Source: Thiocapsa sp. (lineage in GTDB: Bacteria; Pseudomonadota; Gammaproteobacteria; Chromatiales; Chromatiaceae). From it: a DNA stretch of 46,355 bases. Position 1 is the stretch's first letter; each line of letters opens with the position of its first letter. Where the stretch lies: NCBI RefSeq assembly GCF_011390875.1, contig NZ_JAABRP010000021.1, forward strand, positions 1 to 46,355. Direction: 5' to 3'. The notes beneath the pieces were generated by a model. It worked only from the letters and a program-made list of their open reading frames with translations, had not been told where the DNA came from and did no database searches. Positions 39,780-46,355 of this stretch are shown piece after piece. Both the position numbers and the translations under genes were made by a program.

Positions 39780-40613
39780 ATGAGCTCCAGCTTCAGAGTC
39801 GGCGTCTTCGTCGATGCCGAGAATGTCCGCTACAACGGCGGTTTTCAGATGCGCTACGACGTGCTGCGACGATTCGCTGCGCGCGAAGGCGGGGTCCTGC
39901 AACGCTTGAACACTTACATGGCCTTCGATGCCGAGCGCGCTCGCGAGGACCTGGAGTATCGGAAGAAGGCACAGACCTACCAACAAATGGTGCGTGACTT
40001 CGGTTGGAAGATCACCGTGAAGTTGGTCCGGCGCTATACTGACGAGAGCGGCAATGTCACCACCAAGGCCAACGCCGATCTCGATATGGCCGTCGATGCC
40101 ATGTTGCAGGCCAACAAACTCGATCAAGTCCTGCTGGTGACGGGTGACGGCGATTTCCTCCAAGTCGTCGAAGCGTTGCAGAACACAGGTTGCAGGGTCG
40201 AATTGATGGGTTTCAAGAACGTCTCTCGCCAACTTCAGCAACAGGTCGACGCCTATTACTCCGGATTCCTGATCCCCGATCTGTTGCCCATTTCCTACGA
40301 GCCGCGCAACGAGTGGGGCAAGCCCGGATCCTGCGTACGCGGGGTCTGTACCAAATGGTTCACCGATAAAGGCTACGGGTTTTTGAGGATCATGGACCGC
40401 ATCTCGCCGTCGCTCTGGGTAACGGATCCAAGGGAAGCGGATTCGCCTTACATCAGTGTCTTTTGTCATGTCAACGAGTTGGCCGACGATGTCACCGAGG
40501 ACATGCTGATGAGCCGCGAGACGGTTCTTGAGTTTTATCTCAACGAGAGCGAACAGAAGGACAACGGTCTCGTCGCAAGCAACGTCCGACTCGCCTTTTC
40601 AGTCAACCGCTGA
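39780..40613 (+). CDS. NYN-domain RNase-like protein with cold-shock-like C-terminus
   Basis: 277 residues from the ATG at 39780. Residues ~5-165 form a NYN/LabA-type PIN-like nuclease domain with the expected acidic residues: GVFVDAENVRYNGG, KANADLDMAVDAML and VLLVTGDGDFLQVVEAL. The C-terminal ~85 residues (VRGVCTKWFTDKGYGFLRI, ISVFCHVNELADD, TVLEFYLNESEQKDNGLVASNV) read like a cold-shock or S1-like RNA-binding fold with the WF-x-x-KGYGF pattern. That makes a likely RNA-processing enzyme with its own RNA-binding module; the target is unknown. The gene lies 20 nt before pilB on the same strand, so it may be expressed with the pilus genes. The open frame reaches further upstream to 39639, without conserved features. 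Confidence 0.83.
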   Translation: MSSSFRVGVFVDAENVRYNGGFQMRYDVLRRFAAREGGVLQRLNTYMAFDAERAREDLEYRKKAQTYQQMVRDFGWKITVKLVRRYTDESGNVTTKANADLDMAVDAMLQANKLDQVLLVTGDGDFLQVVEALQNTGCRVELMGFKNVSRQLQQQVDAYYSGFLIPDLLPISYEPRNEWGKPGSCVRGVCTKWFTDKGYGFLRIMDRISPSLWVTDPREADSPYISVFCHVNELADDVTEDMLMSRETVLEFYLNESEQKDNGLVASNVRLAFSVNR

Positions 40614-40633
40614 GGTCCGACAACAGACAAGCC

Positions 40634-42349
40634 ATGGCGACGGACCAAACAGCCAAGAACAAGCTCTCGGGCCTCGCCCTGCGCCTGGTGCGCGACAACC
40701 TCATCACCGAGCGCGAAGCGATCGCCGCCTACGACGACGCGGCCCGCCGCCGACAAGCCTTCGTGGCTTATCTCGTCGAGCAAAAGCTGCTCGACAGTCG
40801 ACGAATCGCCGTCGCGGCCTCGCATGAGTTCGGGGTGCCGCTGCTCGACCTCCATGCGCTGGATTTGTTGAACCTCCCGGTGAACCTGGTCGACGAGCGA
40901 CTGGTGCGCAAACACCGGGCGCTGCCGATCTTCCGCCGCGGCAACCGCCTCTACCTGGCCCTGTCCGATCCCACCAACGACCAAGCACTCGAAGAGATCC
41001 GCTTCAACACCGGGTTGGCGACCGACGCGGTGCTGGTGGAGGAGGACAAGCTCAAGGCCGCGATCGAGACCGCGATCGAAGCCCAGGACACGACCATGAC
41101 CGAGCTCATGGACGCGGACCTGGAGAAGCTCGAGATCACCCCCGACGACGAGGATCTGCGCGAAGACGCGGACATCAACATCGACGACGCGCCGATCGTG
41201 CGGTACGTGAACAAGGTGTTGGTCGATGCCATCTCGGCGGGCGCCTCGGACATCCACTTCGAGCCCTACGAGAAGTTCTTTCGCGTGCGCTTCAGGCAAG
41301 ACGGCATGCTGCGCGAGGTGGCAAGTCCACCCTTGAATATCGCCGGGCGACTGGTCGCACGCCTCAAGGTCATGTCACGGATGAATATTGCCGAGCGTCG
41401 CGTCCCGCAGGACGGACGCATCAAGCTCAAAGTCAGCCGCACGCGCGACATCGATTTCCGCGTCAATACGCTGCCGACCCTCTACGGCGAAAAGGTCGTG
41501 CTGCGGATCCTCGACTCGGCATCGGCGCAGGTCGGCATCGAGGCCCTGGGCTTCGAGCTCGAGCAGCGCGAGGCATTCCTGGAGGCCATCCATAAGCCCT
41601 ACGGCATGATCCTGGTCACCGGACCAACCGGATCCGGAAAGACGGTGTCGCTCTACACCGCGCTCAATCTCTTGAATCAGCCGGACATCAATATCTCGAC
41701 GGTCGAAGATCCGGTCGAGATCCAGGTTCCGGGGATCAACCAGGTCAGCATGAATCCCAAGACGGGGCTGACCTTCGCGGCCGCGCTCCGAGCGTTCCTG
41801 CGTCAGGACCCGGACATCGTCATGGTCGGCGAGATTCGCGACCTCGAGACCGCCGAGATCGCGGTGAAGGCCGCCCAGACCGGACATCTGGTGCTCTCCA
41901 CACTCCATACCAACGACGCCCCGCAGTCGCTGACCCGACTCGCGAACATGGGCGTGGCGCCCTTCAACATCGCCTCCTCTGTCCTGCTTATCATGGCGCA
42001 ACGTCTTGCACGACGACTCTGCTCGCATTGCAAAGCTCCCGAGGACCTTCCCCGCGAGGTCCTGCGACAAGAGGGCTTCAGCGAAGCGGATATCGAGGAG
42101 GGGGTCGTCGTTTTCGGACCCGTCGGATGCGAGCGCTGCACCAAGGGCTACCGCGGGCGTGTCGGTATTTTCCAGGTGATGCCCGTATCGGAGTCCATCC
42201 GTCGGCTGATTCTCGAGGGCGGCAACTCGATGCAGCTCGCCGAGCAGGCCCATCGCGAAGGCGTCGCGGACCTGCGGGAATCCGGTCTGCGCAAGGTCAA
42301 AGAAGGGATGACAAGCCTCGAAGAGCTCAACCGAGTCACCAAGGAGTGA
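40634..42349 (+). CDS. pilB: Type IV-A pilus assembly ATPase PilB
   Basis: 571 residues, normal for PilB. An N-terminal T2SSE_N domain (about 30-170) precedes the ATPase core with Walker A GPTGSGKT, the Asp box SDIHFEPY, Walker B MVGEIRDLETAEIA and the His box GHLVLSTLHTNDAP. A tetracysteine zinc site (LCSHC ... CERC) follows near residues 455-505. The hexameric enzyme powers pilus extension from the cytoplasmic face. It heads the pilB-pilC-pilD-coaE block; the usual pilA (pilin) is not in front of it, its place being taken by the NYN gene. pilC starts 11 nt downstream. Confidence 0.95.
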   Translation: MATDQTAKNKLSGLALRLVRDNLITEREAIAAYDDAARRRQAFVAYLVEQKLLDSRRIAVAASHEFGVPLLDLHALDLLNLPVNLVDERLVRKHRALPIFRRGNRLYLALSDPTNDQALEEIRFNTGLATDAVLVEEDKLKAAIETAIEAQDTTMTELMDADLEKLEITPDDEDLREDADINIDDAPIVRYVNKVLVDAISAGASDIHFEPYEKFFRVRFRQDGMLREVASPPLNIAGRLVARLKVMSRMNIAERRVPQDGRIKLKVSRTRDIDFRVNTLPTLYGEKVVLRILDSASAQVGIEALGFELEQREAFLEAIHKPYGMILVTGPTGSGKTVSLYTALNLLNQPDINISTVEDPVEIQVPGINQVSMNPKTGLTFAAALRAFLRQDPDIVMVGEIRDLETAEIAVKAAQTGHLVLSTLHTNDAPQSLTRLANMGVAPFNIASSVLLIMAQRLARRLCSHCKAPEDLPREVLRQEGFSEADIEEGVVVFGPVGCERCTKGYRGRVGIFQVMPVSESIRRLILEGGNSMQLAEQAHREGVADLRESGLRKVKEGMTSLEELNRVTKE

Positions 42350-42360
42350 CGAGAACGCTC

Positions 42361-43608
42361 ATGGCAACCGCACTCAAGACCAAGCCAAAACCCAAACCAC
42401 AGGCCGAGAAGGCGTACGTCTTCACTTGGGAGGGACGCGACCGGCGCGGGGCCAAGGTGACGGGCGAGACCCGCGCCCCCAGCATGACGATGGTGCGGGC
42501 TGATCTACGACGGCAAGGCGTGAGCCCGACCAAGGTCAAGAAAAAGCCTCAACCGCTCTTCAGCGGCAAGAAAAAGATCACGAGCACCGACCTGGCCATC
42601 TTCAGCCGGCAGCTTGCGACCATGATGTCCGCCGGCGTGCCCTTGGTGCAGGCGTTCGATATCGTCGGACGCGGCCACGAAAACCCGGCAATGCAGGACT
42701 TGATCCTGGGGATCAAGCAAGACATCGAGAGCGGAACTGCCATGGCGCTCGCGATGGGCAAATATCCGCTCTATTTCGACGACCTGGTCTGCAACCTGGT
42801 GGCAGCCGGCGAGCAGGCCGGCGTGCTCGACGTCCTGCTCGACAAGATCGCGACCTACAAGGAAAAGACCGAATCGATCAAGGGCAAGATCAAGAAGGCC
42901 ATGTTCTATCCCGTCGCGGTCATCGCGGTGGCCATCATCGTGAGCGCGGTTCTGCTGATCTTCGTCATCCCGCAGTTCAAGGATCTATTTGCGAGCTTCG
43001 GCGCAGATCTGCCCGCATTCACACTCATGGTGATCGGTCTTTCCGATGCCCTGCAGAAATGGTGGTGGGCGATCCTCCTCGGACTCGGCGCGATCGGCTA
43101 TGTCATCGCCAACACGTTCAAGCGCTCCCGCGCGTTCCGCGAGGCCGTCGATCGCACGGCGCTGAAGATCCCGGTGATCGGCCCGATCCTGAACAAGGCC
43201 GCGCTCGCGCGTTTTGCGCGCACCCTGTCCACCATGTTCGCCGCAGGCGTACCGCTGGTCGAGGCCCTGGACTCGGTCTCGGGTGCCACCGGCAACATCG
43301 TCTACCAGAACGCCGTCTTGAAGATGCGCGAAGAGGTCGCGACCGGGCAATCGCTGCAACTGTCGATGCGCCAACAAGACTTGTTCCCCCATATGGTCAT
43401 TCAGATGACATCCATCGGAGAGGAGTCGGGATCGCTCGACGACATGCTTGCGAAGGTCGCCGACTTCTACGAGGAGCAAGTCGACAACGCGGTCGACAGC
43501 CTCAGCAGCCTCCTCGAACCCCTGATCATGGTCGTGATCGGCGGCCTCGTCGGCAGCTTGATCATCGCCATGTACCTGCCGATCTTTAAACTGGCCTCGG
43601 TGGTTTAA
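42361..43608 (+). CDS. pilC: Type IV pilus inner-membrane platform protein PilC
   Basis: 415 residues from the ATG at 42361, with the two T2SSF domains (about 80-205 and 285-405) and membrane helices around 180-205, 230-250 and 385-405. Motifs: FSRQLATMMSAGVPLVQAF, FARTLSTMFAAGVPLVEAL, MTSIGEESGSLDDML and the terminal MVVIGGLVGSLIIAMYLPIF. It couples the PilB motor to pilin assembly. The frame runs back into pilB, but conserved sequence begins only after this ATG. The stop codon TAA is the first three bases of a palindromic repeat unit; PilC proteins I remember usually carry one more Gly after the final VV, so the insertion may have replaced the last codon. Confidence 0.94.
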   Translation: MATALKTKPKPKPQAEKAYVFTWEGRDRRGAKVTGETRAPSMTMVRADLRRQGVSPTKVKKKPQPLFSGKKKITSTDLAIFSRQLATMMSAGVPLVQAFDIVGRGHENPAMQDLILGIKQDIESGTAMALAMGKYPLYFDDLVCNLVAAGEQAGVLDVLLDKIATYKEKTESIKGKIKKAMFYPVAVIAVAIIVSAVLLIFVIPQFKDLFASFGADLPAFTLMVIGLSDALQKWWWAILLGLGAIGYVIANTFKRSRAFREAVDRTALKIPVIGPILNKAALARFARTLSTMFAAGVPLVEALDSVSGATGNIVYQNAVLKMREEVATGQSLQLSMRQQDLFPHMVIQMTSIGEESGSLDDMLAKVADFYEEQVDNAVDSLSSLLEPLIMVVIGGLVGSLIIAMYLPIFKLASVV

Positions 43609-43691
43609 ACCGCGCCCGGTGCGGTATGCGTCGTTTATTGGAGTGGTTCGACCGCGCCAGCTCCGAAGACTGTCGGAGCTGGCGCGGTTTA
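43606..43691. repeat. 86-bp unit with inverted ends TAAACCGCGCC / GGCGCGGTTTA
   Basis: Starts with the pilC stop codon (TAAACCGCGCCC) and ends GGCGCGGTTTA at 43691, the first of a pair in the pilC-pilD gap. An inner hairpin CCAGCTCCGA / TCGGAGCTGG makes the right half strongly structured. Confidence 0.8.
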
Positions 43692-43714
43692 AAGCATTAA
43701 AAAAATTAAATCTT

Positions 43715-43797
43715 TAACCGCGTCTCACCGAGATCGAAGACATCTCCAAAGCCAAACGCAACATGAAAATGACGCGTTTCGCTCTGGACCCAGTTGA
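43715..43797. repeat. 83-bp unit, degraded right end
   Basis: Second unit of the pair, after an AT-rich linker (GCATTAAAAAAATTAAATCT). The left end TAACCGCGTCTC is good; the right end has decayed to GGACCCAGTTGA. The interior closely matches the unit at 28373-28456, so this is an ageing copy of the same element. Confidence 0.75.
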
Positions 43798-43903
43798 GTT
43801 CGCATCGGACCTTGACCATGCCGCTCTCACCGGGCGCCGTCGCGGCTGCGGCTCGGAAACCTGCTTTCACTGATCACTGACTCGACGGCCAAGGGGGCCC
43901 TGC

Positions 43904-44782
43904 ATGGATTGGATTGACGTCTTCGAGCAAACCCCGCTTCTGCTCTATGCGGTCTCGATCCTCGTCGGACTGATCGTCGGCAGTTTTCTCAATGTCGTCA
44001 TCCTGCGGCTTCCTCGGATGCTCGAAGACGAATGGGCGCGTGATTGCGCCGAGATCTCCGGCACGTCGGACCCGAGCGAGCGACCGGACCAAAAACGGCT
44101 TTCGCTGGCCCATCCGCCCTCCACCTGCTCGCACTGCGGCCATCGGATTCGCGCCCACGAGAACATCCCGGTATTGAGCTATCTCCTCTTGCGGGGCCGT
44201 TGCTCGGCCTGCGGTGCGGGAATCGGTCTACGCTATCCATTGGTCGAGGCCGTCACGGCGCTCCTGACCCTGATCGTCGTCCTGCAGTTCGGTCTCACCT
44301 GGCAAACCGGCCCCGCACTCCTGCTGACCTGGGCACTGATCGCACTCGCCGCGATCGACTTCGACACCCAACTTCTACCGGACAGCATCACACTGCCGCT
44401 GGTGTGGCTCGGCTTGGTCCTGAGCCTCTTCACGGTCTTTACCGACAGTCACTCGGCGATCATCGGCGCGGTCGCCGGCTACCTCAGCCTCTGGTCGGTC
44501 TTCCATCTGTTTCGCCTCACCACCGGCAAGGAGGGCATGGGCTACGGCGACTTTAAGTTGTTGGCACTTTTCGGCGCCTGGCTCGGTTGGCAATTCCTGC
44601 CGCAAATCATCCTCTTGTCCGCATTGACCGGGGCGGTGCTCGGGGTTGCCCTGATCCTGAGCGGGCGCCATGAGCGGGGTGCGCCCATGCCTTTCGGCCC
44701 CTTTCTCGCTGCAGCGGGCTGGATCAGCCTGATGTGGGGGGAGCAGATCAATCAGACCTATCTCCAGATGGTCGGACTCTGA
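43904..44782 (+). CDS. pilD: Prepilin peptidase / N-methyltransferase PilD
   Basis: 292 residues, eight membrane helices. It cleaves the leader of type IV pilins and type II secretion pseudopilins and methylates the new N-terminus. The N-terminal domain has the zinc-binding pair CSHCG and CSACG (about residues 75 and 103) and GSFLNVVILRLP; the A24 aspartic protease residues are in LAAIDFDTQLLPD and GMGYGDFKLLALFGAWLG. The length is typical. The ATG at 43904 is the obvious start since the first helix begins within ten residues. It is separated from pilC by 295 bp containing a pair of repeat units, which is long for this operon and may place transcriptional control or termination inside the block. 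Confidence 0.94.
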   Translation: MDWIDVFEQTPLLLYAVSILVGLIVGSFLNVVILRLPRMLEDEWARDCAEISGTSDPSERPDQKRLSLAHPPSTCSHCGHRIRAHENIPVLSYLLLRGRCSACGAGIGLRYPLVEAVTALLTLIVVLQFGLTWQTGPALLLTWALIALAAIDFDTQLLPDSITLPLVWLGLVLSLFTVFTDSHSAIIGAVAGYLSLWSVFHLFRLTTGKEGMGYGDFKLLALFGAWLGWQFLPQIILLSALTGAVLGVALILSGRHERGAPMPFGPFLAAAGWISLMWGEQINQTYLQMVGL

Positions 44783-44916
44783 ACTGCGCTCCTGCTGGCG
44801 TGCGCCCCGACGGTGAAACCTCCACCCGGCATGGACCATGAGTGCGCGGCCAATCGCGATTCGAAACGGCTTCTTTTGACGCGTCCGCTGTGAGGCGCGG
44901 GGATTTGGACAACGAG

Positions 44917-45525
44917 ATGCTTGTCATCGGCCTGACCGGGGGTATCGGCAGCGGCAAATCCACCGTTGCCGACGCATTAGCCGCGCGCGGCGCGGCCGTC
45001 ATCGACACCGATGTCATTGCGCGCGAACTGACCGAACCGGGGCAACCGGCTCTCGCCGAGATCGCCGCCGCCTTCGGCAACAACCTGATTGCCGGGGACG
45101 GTCGGCTCGACCGCGATGCCTTGCGCGCCCAGGTCTTCTCCGACCCGGAAGCACGCGTCCGGCTGGAAGGCATCCTGCATCCGCGGATCAAAGACCGGAT
45201 GCTCGAGCGACTTGCCGCGCTCCACGCACCCTACGCCGTCTTGGTCATCCCGCTCCTCTTCGAGACCAACCAACACACGCTCGTCGATCGCGTCCTCGTC
45301 GTCGATATCCCGGAGTCGGCACAGCGCGAGCGCGTGCGTCGCCGCAGCGGACTGACACACGGCGAGATCAACCGCATCGTCGCCAGCCAGATCAGTCGCG
45401 CCGAACGTCTCGCCCGAGCAGACGACATCCTCGACAACAGCGGCGAGCGCCCTGCCCTCTTGGCACAGGTCGAGCACCTCCACGGTAAGTACATCGCGCT
45501 CGCCGAAGCAGTTAAGGACCGATAG
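44917..45525 (+). CDS. coaE: Dephospho-CoA kinase
   Basis: 202 residues from the ATG at 44917, where the family begins (MLVIGLTGGIGSGKS, P-loop at residues 8-15). It phosphorylates dephospho-CoA at the 3' hydroxyl, the last step of CoA synthesis. Other family words are DTDVIAREL, HPRIKDRM, IPLLFET and DDILDNSG. The frame is open from 44842, but the added residues are not conserved. coaE after pilD is the normal order in gammaproteobacteria; the usual next genes (zapD/yacG) are absent, replaced by an rRNA operon. Confidence 0.95.
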   Translation: MLVIGLTGGIGSGKSTVADALAARGAAVIDTDVIARELTEPGQPALAEIAAAFGNNLIAGDGRLDRDALRAQVFSDPEARVRLEGILHPRIKDRMLERLAALHAPYAVLVIPLLFETNQHTLVDRVLVVDIPESAQRERVRRRSGLTHGEINRIVASQISRAERLARADDILDNSGERPALLAQVEHLHGKYIALAEAVKDR

Positions 45526-45593
45526 ATTCGTTGGATCGCGCGGCGGTCTGAGCCTACCTTTGGCCCCTTCGCAACATTATCGTCACACAGGTC

Positions 45594-45621
45594 TTGACAG
45601 CGCATCCGAGTCGTATAGAAT
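45594..45621 (+). promoter_or_regulatory. rRNA promoter P1
   Basis: TTGACA (45594-45599), 16-bp spacer, TAGAAT (45616-45621), then a GC-rich GCGCGGCTC discriminator as expected for a promoter under growth-rate and stringent control. Confidence 0.8.
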
Positions 45622-45721
45622 GCGCGGCTCGCTGAGGGGGAACCCGAGCGGAGCGGTCCGGGAGGGGCTGCGGAGTGAAGGAGAGGGGAGGTTGATTGGC
45701 GAGGGAGCGCGAGACGAGGGG

Positions 45722-45749
45722 TTGACAAGTTCCTCGGGTCCTGTAGAAT
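45722..45749 (+). promoter_or_regulatory. rRNA promoter P2
   Basis: A second TTGACA (45722-45727) with 16-bp spacer and TAGAAT (45744-45749), 128 bp downstream of P1: the same core boxes and spacing, giving tandem promoters as in E. coli rrn operons. The discriminator is less GC-rich than that of P1. Confidence 0.8.
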
Positions 45750-45798
45750 TGTCGGTCTTGGCGGAGCGGAAGTTCAGCGACGCCGGAAGCAAGATTTA

Positions 45799-45810
45799 GA
45801 TCTTTAACAA
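45799..45810 (+). promoter_or_regulatory. rRNA antitermination boxA
   Basis: GATCTTTAACAA in the leader resembles the boxA core (TGCTCTTTAACA) bound by NusB/NusE. It lies about 50 bases after P2 and 137 bases before the 16S start, the expected position. Confidence 0.72.
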
Positions 45811-45946
45811 TCGGGTCATCAGATAATTTGTGCGGGTGCTCCGGTGTCGTTTGGATGATTCCAAGAGATATCGGCAAGCACTTCGGTGACGAAGAGTTTG
45901 TTGAGCAAGGAAAGAAGTCGGTCGTTTCGGCGATCGGCGACGGTTT

Positions 45947-46355
<409 letters not shown>

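Overview
The window is high-GC gammaproteobacterial DNA. Gene content and order fit a purple sulfur bacterium or close relative (Chromatiaceae, Thiocapsa/Allochromatium-like). The evidence is the complete pilB-pilC-pilD-coaE block, the DUF4212/sodium:solute symporter-DUF294-exonuclease-acs block, a DUF6394 protein, and dispersed palindromic repeats of a type I associate with that group. The genus is an inference; the 16S rRNA fragment at the right edge could settle it.

Layout, left to right. (1) 1-1.9 kb: remains of a beta-rich surface-type protein (minus strand) abutting a piece of a CysB-like regulator (plus strand). Both have lost their 5' ends at one junction near position 1000. (2) 1.9-2.9 kb: DUF368 undecaprenyl-phosphate translocase family protein. 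(3) 3.4-11.5 kb, minus strand: a moxR-DUF58-DUF4381-batA-batB/C-batD operon (MoxR AAA+ ATPase with von Willebrand A proteins), bounded and interrupted by arrays of short palindromic repeats. (4) 11.9-13.3 kb: HAD phosphatase and a CDGSH/4Fe-4S protein. (5) 13.6-17.7 kb, plus strand: nhaR, an HvfA-type metallophore precursor peptide without its modification enzymes nearby, a Kef-type antiporter and a CoA-binding protein. (6) 17.9-19.8 kb, minus strand: an exported protein of unknown function, an exported lipase-like hydrolase, and a frameshifted gene overlapping it. (7) 20.0-22.7 kb, plus strand: an unknown protein, a bacterial ERCC4/XPF-type nuclease with helix-hairpin-helix motifs, and argG. 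(8) 22.9-31.95 kb, minus strand: a PQQ-type sugar dehydrogenase, DUF971 protein, ferrochelatase, hemerythrin, a K+ channel with two RCK domains, DUF6394 protein, a citramalate/isopropylmalate synthase-like enzyme and threonine synthase. (9) 32.4-39.6 kb, plus strand: acetate uptake and activation (internally duplicated DUF4212 subunit, symporter, cNMP/CBS/DUF294 protein, exonuclease, acetyl-CoA synthetase). (10) 39.8-45.5 kb, plus strand: NYN RNase-like protein with a cold-shock-like tail, type IV pilus genes pilB-pilC-pilD, and coaE. (11) 45.6 kb to the end: tandem rRNA promoters, boxA and the start of a 16S rRNA gene.

The most distinctive structural signal is a family of 82-86 bp units with inverted ends of the form TAAACCGCGTCC / GGACGCGGTTTA. 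I found eight, six of them in three pairs joined by 21-37 bp linkers. For four genes (argG, the sugar dehydrogenase, DUF6394, pilC) the stop codon TAA is itself the first three bases of a unit; a fifth gene stops on a TGA copy of the same terminus. A second repeat family, built on an inner GGATGGGT...ACCCATCC palindrome with a 54 bp period, surrounds and splits the MoxR/Bat operon. The most interesting coding signals are the orphan HvfA-like peptide with six EGKCG motifs, the tandem duplication inside the DUF4212 symporter subunit, and the bacterial ERCC4 nuclease.
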